Shown here in pieces: positions 1 to 8,402 of a stretch of DNA of 33,979 nucleotides (position 1 is the first letter of the stretch; each line of letters opens with the position of its first letter). Origin of the DNA: Phycicoccus endophyticus (lineage in GTDB: Bacteria > Actinomycetota > Actinomycetes > Actinomycetales > Dermatophilaceae); NCBI RefSeq assembly GCF_011326735.1, contig NZ_JAANCN010000020.1, forward strand, positions 1-33,979, read 5' to 3'. The notes under the pieces are model-generated. The model searched no databases. It was not told where the DNA came from and saw only the letters and a program-made list of their open reading frames with translations. The position numbers were made by a program, and so were the translations under genes.

Positions 1-472
1 CTCGTCCGCCTCGCCCGTCCGCTCGCCCCCGGCCTCCCGCTCCCCGGCGGCCTCCGTCAGTGCGCCCGCCGACCCGCGGGTCGGGGCGTCGGCACCCACC
101 GAGCACCCGGCGCTGCTGCTCGGGGCGCTCGCCGAGGCCCGGGCGGCGGCCTTCCGCCGGGCCGACGCCGCCCGGCTCGAGGGAGCCGAGACGCCCGGCG
201 GCCCCTTGCACGCCCGTGACGCCGCGGCGCTCGCCCAGCTGTCGTCGGCCGGGCTTCGCTACGCGGGGCTGCACTACCGCGTCCGGGACGTGACGGTGTT
301 CGAGGCGGGGGCGCGTGCCGCGGTGCTGCGCGCCCGCATCGCGACCTCCGCCTACCGGGTCGCCGGCGCCGGCCGGAGCAGCCCGCGGGCGGCGGGCCGC
401 GCCCAGCGGGTCCGCGTCGAGCTGCGGCGCACCGGTGCGGGCTGGCGGGTCCAGGCGATCCGCGCGGGGTGA
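1..472 (+). CDS. Unknown protein, C-terminal part only
   Basis: An open frame enters at the left edge (codons in phase with base 2) and stops at TGA 470-472. About the first 30 visible residues are a Ser/Pro/Ala-rich linker. The remaining ~125 residues look like a folded domain rich in Ala, Arg and Leu, with alternating strand-like stretches (LHYRVRDVTVFEAG, AAVLRARIATSAYRV, RVRVELRRTGAGWRVQAI). That pattern would suit a small secreted or lipoprotein domain behind a low-complexity tether, but the N-terminus lies outside the window, so a signal peptide cannot be checked. The stop is one base from the stop of the convergent TIGR01777 gene. I do not recognise the family; the coding call rests on codon use and on the frame being open to the edge. 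Confidence 0.6.
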   Translation, partial: SSASPVRSPPASRSPAASVSAPADPRVGASAPTEHPALLLGALAEARAAAFRRADAARLEGAETPGGPLHARDAAALAQLSSAGLRYAGLHYRVRDVTVFEAGARAAVLRARIATSAYRVAGAGRSSPRAAGRAQRVRVELRRTGAGWRVQAIRAG

Positions 473-473
473 C

Positions 474-1364
474 TCAGGCGACCAGCCACCGGGCGGCGGC
501 GTCGAGGTCGGCGTGCTCGTGGACGAAGCCACTGGCGAGGAGCGCCTCGCCGACGATCCGCTGGCTGCCGAGGATCTCCCCGGCGAACTCCCCGACGACC
601 GCCCGCAGCGCGAGCGAGGGCGCGGGGAGGACGGCCGGGCGGTGCAGTGCCCGGCCGAGGGCCGCGGCGACCTCCCGCTGCCGGGCGGGCGCCGGCCCGG
701 TGAGGTTGACCGCACCGGTGACGTCGGGGCGGTCCACGAGGTGGACGAGGGCGCGCACCTCGTCGACGAGGGTCACCCACGGCCAGAACTGGCGGCCGCT
801 GCCGAGCGGGCCGCCGAGGCCGAGGCGGGCCAAACGCAGCAGCGGTGCCATGGCGCCCCCGCCCGCGGCCATGACGATCCCGGTCCGGGCGAAGGCCACC
901 GGCGCACCGGCCTCGACCGCGGGTCCGGCGGCTGCCTCCCAGGCGAGGACGACCTCGGCGAGGAAGCCGGTACCGGCCGCGTCGGCCTCGGTCAGCGGCT
1001 GGTCACCGCGGTCGCCGTAGAACCCGACGGCCGAGCCGGAGACCAGGCGTACCGGCGCCCCCGTGGCGGCCACCGCCGTCGCCACCGCGGTCGTGGCGTC
1101 GGTGCGGGAGGCGAGGATCTCGCGCTTGTACGCCGGGCTCCACCGGTGGTCGCCGACCCCGGCGCCGGCGAGGTTGACGACCGCGTCGACCCCGTCGAGC
1201 ACCGCCGGGTCGAGGCGGCGGGTGGCGGGGTCCCAGCGGACCTCGTCGGGAGCGGCGGGCTCGCGGCGCACGAGCCGCAGCACGTCGTCGCCGCGCGCGC
1301 GCAGCGCCGCCACGAGGGCGGTCCCGATGAGGCCGGAGGAGCCGGTGACGGCGACACGGGCCAT
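474..1364 (-). CDS. TIGR01777 family NAD(P)-binding epimerase-like protein
   Basis: This 296-residue protein belongs to the extended SDR family TIGR01777 (YfcH / human SDR39U1-like). The N-terminal nucleotide-binding motif GSSGLIGTALVAAL (residues 8-21) is the family form of GxxGxxG. Further family marks are NLAGAGVGDHRWSPAYK (near residues 69-85), SGSAVGFYGDRG, the FWPWVTLVDEV stretch and a C-terminal domain with GEILGSQRIV. Length is normal for the family, whose substrate is unknown. It is the last gene of a minus-strand lpd-sucB-TIGR01777 run and starts 10 bases after the sucB stop, so co-transcription is likely. The same adjacency to the E2 gene occurs in M. tuberculosis (Rv2215/Rv2216, from memory). 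Its stop is one base away from the stop of the convergent gene at the left edge. Confidence 0.9.
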   Translation of the reverse strand: MARVAVTGSSGLIGTALVAALRARGDDVLRLVRREPAAPDEVRWDPATRRLDPAVLDGVDAVVNLAGAGVGDHRWSPAYKREILASRTDATTAVATAVAATGAPVRLVSGSAVGFYGDRGDQPLTEADAAGTGFLAEVVLAWEAAAGPAVEAGAPVAFARTGIVMAAGGGAMAPLLRLARLGLGGPLGSGRQFWPWVTLVDEVRALVHLVDRPDVTGAVNLTGPAPARQREVAAALGRALHRPAVLPAPSLALRAVVGEFAGEILGSQRIVGEALLASGFVHEHADLDAAARWLVA

Positions 1365-1374
1365 GGGCGAGGCG

Positions 1375-3273
1375 TCAGAGGCCCAGGTCGGCCTCGAACG
1401 CGCCCTCCTCGAGGCGCTGCTTCATCGTCGAGAGGAAGCGCGCCGCGTCGGCCCCGTCGACGATCCGGTGGTCGTAGGAGAGGGCGAGGTAGACCATCGA
1501 GCGGATCGCGATGGTCTCACCGCCGTCCTCGCTGCGTACGACGACCGGACGGCGCACGACGGCACCCGTGCCGAGGATCCCGACCTGGGGCTGGTTGATG
1601 ATCGGGGTGTCGAACAGCGCGCCGCGCGACCCGGTGTTGGTGATCGTGAACGTCCCGCCCGCGAGGTCGTCCGGGGCGATCTTGTTGCTGCGGGTGCGCT
1701 CGGCGAGGTCGGCGATGCCCCGGGCCAGCCCGGCGATGTTGAGGTCACCGGCGTTGCGGATGACCGGCACGATGAGCCCCTTGTCGGTGTCCACGGCGAT
1801 CCCGAGGTGCTCGGCGCCGTGGTAGGTCACCTGGTCCTCCTCGATGCTCGCGTTGACCGTCGGGTGCGCCTTGAGCGCCTCGACCGCGGCGAGGGCGAAG
1901 AACGGCAGGAAGCTCAGCTTGGTGCCCTCGCGCGCGGCGAAGTCGCCCTTGGCCGCGTCGCGCAGGCGCGCGATGCGGGTGACGTCGACCTCGACGACGG
2001 TCGTCAGCTGGGCCGAGACCTGGAGGGACTCGACCATCCGGCGGGCGATCGTCTTGCGCAGCCGGCTCATCGGCTGGGTCGTGCCCCGCAGCGAGGTGTC
2101 GACCGGCGCCTTGGTGGGGCCGGCCGGTGCCGACGGTGCCGACGCCTGCGCGGACGGGGCGGGCGCCTGCGGCTGTGGCGCCTTCTTGGCCTCGGCGGCC
2201 GCCAGGACGTCCTGCTTGCGGATGCGGCCGCCGATCCCGCTGCCCTCGATGGTCGACAGGTCGATGTGGTGGTCCGCGGCGAGCTTGCGCACGAGCGGGG
2301 TGACGTAGGCGCTGGCGTCGGTGTCGCTCTCGCGCGGGGTGGGCGCGCTCGAGCCGCCGGTCGCCCCCGAGGGCGCCTCGTCCGCGGCAGCGGCCGCCTC
2401 GTCGGCCTTCTCCTGCGGCGGGGCCTCCTGGGCGGGCGCGGGCTCCTCCTGGGTGTCGGAGGCCGGCTCCTGCGGCTCGGGCTCGGCGGGCTCCTCCGGC
2501 GCGGCCTCGGGCTCCTCCTCGCGCTCGGGCGAGGCCTCGGCCGGCGCCTCCTCGGTGGCCTGCGAGCCACCACCGGAGCCGCCGACGACCGCGAGGTCGG
2601 CGCCGACCGGGACGGTCTCGTCCTCCTGGACGAGGATCGCGGTGACGGTGCCTGCGGCGGGCGAGGGGATCTCGGTGTCGACCTTGTCGGTGGAGACCTC
2701 GAGCAGCGGCTCGTCGACGGCGACCTCGTCACCCTCGGCCTTCAGCCACCGGGTGATCGTGCCCTCGGTGACGGACTCGCCGAGCGCCGGCATCGTCACC
2801 GTCGTGCCCTCGCCGCCGGAGCCACCGCTCGAGGGCTGCTCGGGCTCGTCGGGGGACTCGGGCTCGCCGGAGGACTCGGCCTGCGGCTCGGCCGGCTCCT
2901 GGCCGCCCTCGTCACCGGCCTCGGCGACCGCGCCCGTGTCGGCGGGGTCCTCGACCTCGTCGTCCGGGCCGGCGTCCGAGCCGCCCTGGTCCTGAGAGGA
3001 GGAGCCCTCGCCGTCGGAGTCGCCCGAGGAGGGCTCACCGTCGCCGACGACGGCGAGGTCGGCGCCGACCGGCACGGTGTCGTCCTCCTCGACGAGGATC
3101 TCCTGGAGCACCCCCGCGACGGGGGAGGGGATCTCGGTGTCGACCTTGTCGGTGGAGACCTCCAGGAGCGGCTCGTCGACCGCCACCTCGTCGCCGACAC
3201 TCTTCAGCCAGCGCGTCACGGTCCCCTCGGTCACGGACTCGCCGAGTGCGGGCATCTGTACACGTTCCGACAT
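1375..3273 (-). CDS. sucB: 2-oxoacid dehydrogenase E2 (dihydrolipoamide acyltransferase), two lipoyl domains
   Basis: This is the E2 core of the 2-oxoglutarate and/or pyruvate dehydrogenase complex, which transfers acyl groups from lipoyl-lysine to CoA. In 632 residues it has lipoyl domain 1 (about 3-77, Lys43 in STDKVDTE), a long acidic Glu/Pro/Ser linker, lipoyl domain 2 (about 158-231, Lys197 in the same motif), another acidic linker, an E3-binding domain (about 322-358, [10 protein letters not shown]...[10 protein letters not shown]) and a catalytic domain (about 398-632) with YDHRIVDG (His602, Asp606). The ATG is preceded by GGAGAG. It lies 39 bases downstream of lpd (E3), as expected of partners in one complex. 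In corynebacteria and mycobacteria a single E2 of this type serves PDH and the 2-oxoglutarate system is unusual, so substrate assignment is uncertain. The two lipoyl domains are unusually alike. Confidence 0.93.
   Translation of the reverse strand: MSERVQMPALGESVTEGTVTRWLKSVGDEVAVDEPLLEVSTDKVDTEIPSPVAGVLQEILVEEDDTVPVGADLAVVGDGEPSSGDSDGEGSSSQDQGGSDAGPDDEVEDPADTGAVAEAGDEGGQEPAEPQAESSGEPESPDEPEQPSSGGSGGEGTTVTMPALGESVTEGTITRWLKAEGDEVAVDEPLLEVSTDKVDTEIPSPAAGTVTAILVQEDETVPVGADLAVVGGSGGGSQATEEAPAEASPEREEEPEAAPEEPAEPEPQEPASDTQEEPAPAQEAPPQEKADEAAAAADEAPSGATGGSSAPTPRESDTDASAYVTPLVRKLAADHHIDLSTIEGSGIGGRIRKQDVLAAAEAKKAPQPQAPAPSAQASAPSAPAGPTKAPVDTSLRGTTQPMSRLRKTIARRMVESLQVSAQLTTVVEVDVTRIARLRDAAKGDFAAREGTKLSFLPFFALAAVEALKAHPTVNASIEEDQVTYHGAEHLGIAVDTDKGLIVPVIRNAGDLNIAGLARGIADLAERTRSNKIAPDDLAGGTFTITNTGSRGALFDTPIINQPQVGILGTGAVVRRPVVVRSEDGGETIAIRSMVYLALSYDHRIVDGADAARFLSTMKQRLEEGAFEADLGL
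2581..3255 (-). repeat. Tandem lipoyl-domain duplication inside sucB
   Basis: Two coding repeats, 3043-3255 (residues 7-77) and 2581-2793 (residues 161-231), encode lipoyl domains that match at 61 of 71 residues by hand count. The DNA around the lipoyl-lysine codons is almost identical in both copies, including synonymous positions. The copies are separated by an acidic low-complexity linker. Confidence 0.85.
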
Positions 3274-3312
3274 CAGTGGTGCTCTCCTTCGTGGGCGCTG
3301 GCGGTCATCACT

Positions 3313-4698
3313 CTAGTTGTGTGCGTGCAGTGGCTTGCCGGCGAGCGCCAGGTGGGCTTCGCCGAGGGCCTCGTTCTGCGTGGGGTGGGCGTGGAGGAAC
3401 GGCGTGACGTCCTCGGGGTGGGCCTCCCAGCCGACGACGAGCTGGGCCTCGCCGACCTGCTCGCCCATCCGGGCCCCGACCATGTGGACGCCGACGACGG
3501 GCCCGTGCGCGACCCGCACGAGCTTGACGAAGCCCTGCGTCCCGAGGATCTGGGAGCGGCCGTTGCCGCCGAGGGAGTACTTGGAGGTCTCGACCGCCTC
3601 CCCGTGCTCCGCGCGGGCCTGTTCCTCGGTGAGCCCGACCGAGGCGACCTCCGGGTCGCTGTAGGTGACCCGGGGCAGCAGCGCGTCGGCGACGGGGGCC
3701 GGCGAGAGCCCCGCGACGCGCTCGGCGACCGCGATGCCCTGGGCGAAGCCCCGGTGGGCCAGCTGCGGCCCCGGCACGATGTCGCCGACCGCCCACAGCC
3801 CCTCGACCCCGGTCCGCCCGTGGTCGTCGGTGACGACGAAGCCGCGCTCGAGGGTGACTCCGGCCTCCTCGTAGCCGAGGTCGTCGGTGACCGGCGCCCG
3901 CCCGACGGCGACGAGCAGCAGGTCCGTCTCGAGCTCGGTGCCGTCCTCGAGACGGACCGTCACCGCCCGTTCGTCCTCGCTCGCCGAGGCGAACCGGGCA
4001 CCGGTGCGCACGGTGATGCCCCGCCGGCGGAACGCCCGTTCCAGCGCGGCCGAGGACGAGGCGTCCTCGGTGGCGACGAGCCGCGGCAGGGCCTCGACCA
4101 CCGTGACCTCGGCCCCGAAGGAGCGCAGCAGGGAGGCGAACTCGACGCCGATGACGCCACCACCGAGGACGACGACCCGGCCGGGCACCTCCCGCAGCCG
4201 CAGGGCGCCGTCGCTCGTCACGACCCGGTCGCCGAGGTCGAGACCGGGCAGCGTGCGGGCGCGTGACCCGGTGGCCAGGACGACGTGCCGCCCCACGAGC
4301 CGGCGCTCCCCGACCACGACGCACGTGGGCCCCTCGAGACGGCCCGCGCCCTCGACGTAGTCGACCGCCCGGGCCCGCACGAGGCCCTGCAGCCCGCGGT
4401 GCAGGCGGGCGACGACACCCTCGCGGTAGCGGGTCACCGCGGGCAGGTCGACCCCCTCGAGCGTGGCCCGCACGCCGAACCGCTCGGCGTCGCGGGCGGC
4501 GTCGGCCACCTCCGCGGCGTGCAGCAGCGCCTTGGTGGGGATGCAGCCGCGGTGCAGGCAGGTGCCGCCGAGCAGGTCCTTCTCGACGAGCGCGACGGAC
4601 AGGCCGAGCTCGGCCGCACGCAGCGCGCAGGCGTAGCCGCCGCTGCCCCCTCCGAGGACGACGACGTCGTGCGTGGGCTGGACGGCGGTGGCCGGCAT
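3313..4698 (-). CDS. lpd: Dihydrolipoyl dehydrogenase (E3)
   Basis: This FAD enzyme reoxidises the dihydrolipoyl arm of E2 with NAD+. Counting from the chosen ATG (461 residues, the usual E3 size), the FAD-binding GGGSGGYACA motif is at about 17-26 and the redox-active disulfide is Cys47/Cys52 in GGTCLHRGCIPTK. A second Rossmann motif (VVLGGGVIGVEFASL) binds NAD, TVGLWAVGDI-type FAD contacts appear as GVEGLWAVGDI, and the C-terminus has the His-Glu dyad in HAHPTQNEALGEA. The ATG at 4698 has GGAG nine bases upstream. An in-frame GTG at 4764 would add a 22-residue Pro/Ala/Arg-rich extension and sits six bases after a CAGGAT hexamer, so a leaderless longer form is possible. The gene precedes sucB and the TIGR01777 gene on the same strand. 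Confidence 0.92.
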   Translation of the reverse strand: MPATAVQPTHDVVVLGGGSGGYACALRAAELGLSVALVEKDLLGGTCLHRGCIPTKALLHAAEVADAARDAERFGVRATLEGVDLPAVTRYREGVVARLHRGLQGLVRARAVDYVEGAGRLEGPTCVVVGERRLVGRHVVLATGSRARTLPGLDLGDRVVTSDGALRLREVPGRVVVLGGGVIGVEFASLLRSFGAEVTVVEALPRLVATEDASSSAALERAFRRRGITVRTGARFASASEDERAVTVRLEDGTELETDLLLVAVGRAPVTDDLGYEEAGVTLERGFVVTDDHGRTGVEGLWAVGDIVPGPQLAHRGFAQGIAVAERVAGLSPAPVADALLPRVTYSDPEVASVGLTEEQARAEHGEAVETSKYSLGGNGRSQILGTQGFVKLVRVAHGPVVGVHMVGARMGEQVGEAQLVVGWEAHPEDVTPFLHAHPTQNEALGEAHLALAGKPLHAHN

Positions 4699-4770
4699 GC
4701 GGGGCTGCTCCGTTCTCGCGGTGGCGCTCGGTCGTGCCGGCGCTGCGGGTGGGCGCCTGGGCACGGGGGC

Positions 4771-4776
4771 ATCCTG
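4771..4776 (-). promoter_or_regulatory. -10-like element for lpd-sucB
   Basis: On the minus strand CAGGAT lies six bases before GTG 4764 and 72 bases before the SD-equipped ATG 4698. It is a weaker match to TANNNT than others in the window. If used, it gives either a leaderless extended E3 or a leader of about 66 nt. Confidence 0.4.
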
Positions 4777-4843
4777 TCACTGACCACGGTGCCGCACGAG
4801 ACCACCGCACGCCATGGACCACGGGCCTGTGGGGCGGAGCGCC

Positions 4844-4849
4844 TATCGT
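4844..4849 (+). promoter_or_regulatory. -10 element, leaderless start
   Basis: TATCGT is separated by six bases from ATG 4856, placing the expected transcription start on the ATG. No Shine-Dalgarno sequence precedes that ATG. Confidence 0.6.
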
Positions 4850-4855
4850 GGGCCC

Positions 4856-5179
4856 ATGGCGTGGTGGAGACGCGGGCGGCGCCGGTCGGCCCGCCAGGGT
4901 GGCAGCGACCTCGCGGGGGTGCGCACCCACCTGGCGGAGTTCGCCTCGACCCGCCGGGGGGTCGAGGCCTATGTGGAGCCGGCGACGAACGTCACGGCGA
5001 CGACCGTCGTCCTCATCGCGCACGACGGGGAGTGGACCCGCCGGGCGCTGCCGTCGCGCCCGGTCGCCTTCGACGTGGCCGCCGGGCTCGGCGTGCCGGT
5101 CTACGACGTCAACCTCACCGGCTACCCGGCGAGGATGCGGGCGTGGACGGCCCGGCAGCGCCGCGAGGGCCGGGCCTGA
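4856..5179 (+). CDS. Conserved actinobacterial protein of unknown function, 107 aa
   Basis: The protein begins with a very basic segment (MAWWRRGRRRSAR). It continues into a small alpha/beta domain with VEAYVEPATNVTATTVVLIAHDGEWTRR and GVPVYDVNLTGYPARMR. From memory, similar proteins with a VEP..VT.TTVVL pattern and a C-terminal YP.RM are common in Actinobacteria beside lpd or pepA, but no function is known to me. There is no signal peptide, membrane segment or catalytic motif; the basic N-terminus might contact nucleic acid or membrane. The start is chosen because TATCGT sits six bases before this ATG, giving a leaderless mRNA; the upstream in-frame ATG at 4814 lies before that hexamer. Its promoter diverges from that of lpd. 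Confidence 0.75.
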   Translation: MAWWRRGRRRSARQGGSDLAGVRTHLAEFASTRRGVEAYVEPATNVTATTVVLIAHDGEWTRRALPSRPVAFDVAAGLGVPVYDVNLTGYPARMRAWTARQRREGRA

Positions 5180-5259
5180 GCCTCCCGGTAAACCGGTGGC
5201 CGGGACCGCCGCAGCGTGCCACGGTGGAGGCTCCCGCAGCACCGAACGAAGGAGCGTCC

Positions 5260-5451
5260 ATGACGTCCAAGGACCACCAGCGGGCGCCGGTCGACGAGGA
5301 GGCCAAGGCGAAGTTCCGGGCGGCGCTGGAGGCCAAGGGCCCGCACGCGGGCACCGACGCCCCCCGTCACGGCGCACACGGCAAGGTCGAGGGCGCGCAC
5401 GGCCCGGAGACCAGCGGCCGGGCCCAGATGTTCCGCCGCAAGAGCGGCTGA
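5260..5451 (+). CDS. DUF5302-like small protein, 63 aa
   Basis: This small hydrophilic protein opens with MTSKDHQRAPVDEEAKAKFRAALEAK, matching my memory of the actinobacterial DUF5302 family. The C-terminal half is rich in Gly, His and Ala and ends with a basic MFRRKSG tail, so it is probably partly disordered and cytoplasmic. The ATG has GAAGGAG at normal spacing. Upstream, 5185-5196 is a short inverted repeat (CCGGT-AA-ACCGG) that could end transcription of the previous gene or sit near a promoter. The gene converges on pepA, with 16 bases between stops. No biochemical role is known to me. Confidence 0.8.
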   Translation: MTSKDHQRAPVDEEAKAKFRAALEAKGPHAGTDAPRHGAHGKVEGAHGPETSGRAQMFRRKSG

Positions 5452-5467
5452 CCCCGCCCGCCCGGCC

Positions 5468-6991
5468 TCAGCGGGCGGCGTGACCCTCGACGAGGCCGAC
5501 CAGCGTCGAGACGCCGAAGCCGGTGCCGCCCTTGGGCGTACGTCCCTTGGGCCCACCGGAGTTGAACGCCGGACCGGCGATGTCGAGGTGCGCCCACGGG
5601 ATCCCCTCGCCGACGAACTCCGAGAGGAAGATCCCCGCGGTGAGCATGCCCCCCTCCCGGTCGCCCTTGTGGGCGATGTCGGCGGTCGGGGTGTCGAGCT
5701 TGGTCCGCAGCGACGCGGGCAGCGGCATCGGCCAGGCGCCCTCACCCGCGGTCTCGGCCGCGTCGAGCACGGCGGAGCGGAAGCCGTCGTCGTTGCCCAT
5801 GACGCCGCACAGGTCGCTGCCGAGAGCGATCATCTGGGCCCCGGTCAGCGTGGCGATGTCGACCACCCAGTCCGGCGACTTCTCGCTGGCGAGGCAGAGC
5901 CCGTCCGCGAGGACCATCCGGCCCTCGGCGTCGGTGTCGAGGATCTCGACGCTCGTGCCGTCGCGCATGACGACGACGTCGCTCGGGCGCTGGGCGCGCC
6001 CGCCGGGCATGTTCTCGGCGAGGCAGAGGTAGCCGGTGACCGCGACCGGGCCACCCAGCTCGGCGGCGGCGAGCACAGTGGCGGCGACCGCTGCGGCACC
6101 GGCCATGTCGCACTTCATCGTCACCATGCCCGTCGACGGCTTGATGTTCAGGCCCCCGGAGTCGAAGGTGATGCCCTTGCCGACGAGCGCCACCGAGCCC
6201 TTGGCACCGGAGGGGCTGTAGGACATCGTGACGATCCGCGGGGGGTTCGCCGAGCCCTGCCCGACGCCGAGGATGCCACCGAAGCCACCCTTGGCGAGGG
6301 CCTTCTCGTCGAGCACGGAGACGGTGACCTTGGCGGGAGAGTCGGCCACGCGCTTCTTGACCGCCTCGGCGAAGGACTGCGGGAAGAGCAGGTTCGGCGG
6401 GGTGTTGACGAGGTCGCGCGCCCAGTCGCGCGCGGCGCCGACGGTGGCCGCGCGCGCCACGGCGTCCTTGACCGCCCGGCCCTGGCCGGCGCCGGAGACC
6501 ACGGTGACCTTGGGCCCGGCCGGCGCCGCCGAGGCGCGGCCCCGGCGGCCCGCCGCCCGCGAGGTGGACCTGTCGTAGGCGTAGGTGCCGGCCCAGGCGC
6601 CGTCGGCCACCGCGGCGACGCTCGTGACGTCGGGGGTCGGCAGCGCCACCGCGACGTGCCGCTTGGTGCGCACCGGCCGCAGGGCCGACGCGGCGGCCTC
6701 CCGCAGCACCCCGTGCTCGAAGGACGTGCTCCGGCTGCCGGCCTTGCCGAGGCCGGCGAGCAGCACCGACGTCGCCTTGACCCCGGGGACCGCGACCACC
6801 CGGTGCAGCTCGTCGGGGGCGCCGCAGGCCTCGAGGTCGGCGAGCACCGCCTGCAGGTGGACGACGGCCTTGCGCGGGAGCCCGTGCCCCGCGGCGAGGG
6901 CGGCGCCGTCGTCGGTGCCGACGATGCCGAGGACGAGGGCGTCGACGGCGAGGTCGGCGGCGGTCTTGGTCGTCACGGTCAGGGAGGTCAT
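5468..6991 (-). CDS. pepA: Leucyl aminopeptidase, M17 family
   Basis: This cytoplasmic dizinc/dimanganese aminopeptidase removes N-terminal residues from peptides and forms hexamers in the family. It has 507 residues from the chosen ATG. The N-terminal macro-like domain occupies about 1-165. The catalytic domain shows the metal and catalytic residues Lys272 and Asp277 ([10 protein letters not shown]), Asp295 (KCDMAGA) and Asp354, Glu356 and Arg358 ([13 protein letters not shown]). The usual signature begins NTDAEGR; here residue 352 is Asp. The frame stays open upstream, but the ATG at 6991 is preferred because TAGTCT lies seven bases before it and homologues start close to this point. It diverges from gcvT with 58 bases between starts. 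Confidence 0.94.
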   Translation of the reverse strand: MTSLTVTTKTAADLAVDALVLGIVGTDDGAALAAGHGLPRKAVVHLQAVLADLEACGAPDELHRVVAVPGVKATSVLLAGLGKAGSRSTSFEHGVLREAAASALRPVRTKRHVAVALPTPDVTSVAAVADGAWAGTYAYDRSTSRAAGRRGRASAAPAGPKVTVVSGAGQGRAVKDAVARAATVGAARDWARDLVNTPPNLLFPQSFAEAVKKRVADSPAKVTVSVLDEKALAKGGFGGILGVGQGSANPPRIVTMSYSPSGAKGSVALVGKGITFDSGGLNIKPSTGMVTMKCDMAGAAAVAATVLAAAELGGPVAVTGYLCLAENMPGGRAQRPSDVVVMRDGTSVEILDTDAEGRMVLADGLCLASEKSPDWVVDIATLTGAQMIALGSDLCGVMGNDDGFRSAVLDAAETAGEGAWPMPLPASLRTKLDTPTADIAHKGDREGGMLTAGIFLSEFVGEGIPWAHLDIAGPAFNSGGPKGRTPKGGTGFGVSTLVGLVEGHAAR

Positions 6992-6998
6992 GGCCAGC

Positions 6999-7004
6999 AG
7001 ACTA
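6999..7004 (-). promoter_or_regulatory. -10 element for pepA, leaderless
   Basis: Minus-strand TAGTCT is followed by seven bases and ATG 6991. It faces away from the gcvT -10 element 32 bases to its right, so the two promoters must share or overlap their upstream contacts. Confidence 0.6.
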
Positions 7005-7036
7005 TCCGGGCTCCGGGCCCGCCCCGACCGGCGCGG

Positions 7037-7042
7037 TAACGT
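7037..7042 (+). promoter_or_regulatory. -10 element for gcvT, leaderless
   Basis: TAACGT is followed by seven bases and ATG 7050; no Shine-Dalgarno sequence is present. Confidence 0.62.
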
Positions 7043-7049
7043 GCCCGGC

Positions 7050-8153
7050 ATGACCGACCTGCTGCACTCGCCGCTGCACGAGCGGCACGTCGCCCTCGGG
7101 GCCAAGATGGCCGACTTCGGGGGCTGGTCGATGCCCATCGAGTACCCCGGTGGCGGCGTCGTCGCCGAGCACACGGCGGTGCGCGAGCGCGTCGGCCTCT
7201 TCGACGTCTCCCACCTCGGCAAGGCCCGGGTGAGCGGGCCCGGGGCCGCCGACTTCGTCAACGCCTGCCTGACCAACGACCTGCGCCGGATCGGGCCGGG
7301 CCAGGCGCAGTACACGATGTGCTGTGCCGAGGACGGCGGCGTCGTCGACGACCTCATCCAGTACCTGCGCTCGGGCGAGGACGTCTTCCTCGTCCCGAAC
7401 GCCGCGAACACCTCCCGGGTCGTCCGGCTGCTCGAGGATGCGGCGCCGGAGGGGGTCCTCGTGGAGAACCTCCACGAACGCTACGGCGTGCTCGCCGTCC
7501 AGGGCCCCCGCTCGGACCAGGTCCTGGCCCGCCTCGGCCTGCCCGTCGGGCACGACTACATGAGCTTCGTCGAGACCCGGTGGGAGGGCCTGCCGGTCAT
7601 CGTGTGCCGCACCGGCTACACCGGCGAGCGCGGCTACGAGATCGTCCCCCCGTGGGACGTCACCGGGTCGGTCTGGGACGCGCTCGCCGAGGCGGTCGCC
7701 GCCGAGGGCGGCCTGCCCGCCGGCCTCGGGGCCCGCGACACGCTGCGCACCGAGATGGGCTACCCGCTGCACGGCAACGACCTCTCGCCGCAGATCACCC
7801 CGGTCATGGCGGGCGCCGCATGGGCCGTCGGCTGGGACAAGGAGACCTTCTGGGGCAAGGAGGCGCTCACCGCCGAGCGGGCGGCCAAGGACGGCCGCCT
7901 CATGCGGGGCCTGGTCGTCACCGGGCGGGGGATACCCCGCCCGCACTGCACGGTGGTGGACGCCGCGGGCCGGGTCGTCGGCGAGGTGACCTCGGGGACG
8001 TTCTCGCCCACCCGCCGCCAGGGCATCGCCCTGGCCCTGCTCGAGCGGTCGGTGACCCTCGGCGACGAGGTCAGCATCGAGGTCCGTGGCCGGGCTCTGC
8101 CGGCGACGGTGACCAAGCCGCCGTTCGTCGAGGCGGGGGTGCGGGGGTCGTGA
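7050..8153 (+). CDS. gcvT: Aminomethyltransferase, glycine cleavage system T protein
   Basis: GcvT moves the aminomethyl carbon from H protein to tetrahydrofolate, giving 5,10-methylene-THF and ammonia. At 367 residues it is full length. Family marks are [13 protein letters not shown] near the N-terminus, [16 protein letters not shown] (about 45-60), [19 protein letters not shown], the [12 protein letters not shown] stretch, [20 protein letters not shown] and the C-terminal barrel with [21 protein letters not shown]. The other glycine cleavage genes (gcvP, gcvH) are not in the window. The ATG is leaderless by the TAACGT position. Its TGA overlaps the GTG of the next gene (GTGA at 8150-8153), so the small downstream protein is probably translated by coupling. 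Confidence 0.94.
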   Translation: MTDLLHSPLHERHVALGAKMADFGGWSMPIEYPGGGVVAEHTAVRERVGLFDVSHLGKARVSGPGAADFVNACLTNDLRRIGPGQAQYTMCCAEDGGVVDDLIQYLRSGEDVFLVPNAANTSRVVRLLEDAAPEGVLVENLHERYGVLAVQGPRSDQVLARLGLPVGHDYMSFVETRWEGLPVIVCRTGYTGERGYEIVPPWDVTGSVWDALAEAVAAEGGLPAGLGARDTLRTEMGYPLHGNDLSPQITPVMAGAAWAVGWDKETFWGKEALTAERAAKDGRLMRGLVVTGRGIPRPHCTVVDAAGRVVGEVTSGTFSPTRRQGIALALLERSVTLGDEVSIEVRGRALPATVTKPPFVEAGVRGS

Positions 8154-8359
8154 GCGAGCGGTGGTCGTGGAGCTTCACCGGCGCCGACGGCGGCGAGGTC
8201 ACCGGCCCGCCGACGACGACGGCGGCCTTCCCCTCCCAGTCCGATGCCGAGAGCTGGCTCGGTGAGACCTGGCGCGAGCTGGCCACGGCCGGGGTCGCCA
8301 GCGTCACCCTGTGGCACGACCAGCAGGTCGTCTACGGGCCGATGAGCCTGGAGCCGTAG
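8150..8359 (+). CDS. Unknown 69-residue protein coupled to gcvT
   Basis: The GTG at 8150 overlaps the gcvT stop by four bases and the frame runs to TAG 8357-8359. The protein opens [17 protein letters not shown], contains an [18 protein letters not shown] helix-like segment and ends [16 protein letters not shown]. The spread of Trp residues and the strand-helix-strand look suggest a small folded alpha/beta protein. I recall similar short proteins next to gcvT in other Actinobacteria but know no function. The overlap argues for co-translation with GcvT. It converges on the DUF3043 gene across 43 bases holding a CCGGCG/CGCCGG inverted repeat at 8377-8398, a possible shared terminator. Confidence 0.75.
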   Translation: MSERWSWSFTGADGGEVTGPPTTTAAFPSQSDAESWLGETWRELATAGVASVTLWHDQQVVYGPMSLEP

Positions 8360-8402
8360 CCCTCCGGCAGACCGCCCCGGCGTCGGCCCGGCCGCCGGCG
8401 GG

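Noticed and set aside
1063-4266. A 1067-codon open frame on the plus strand opposite sucB and lpd
   Set aside because: It is an antisense shadow of real genes in very GC-rich DNA; its product is a charged low-complexity chain with no domain.
5468-7411. N-terminal extension of PepA to 647 residues
   Set aside because: The extension overlaps the start of gcvT; the leaderless promoter and homologue length place the start at 6991.
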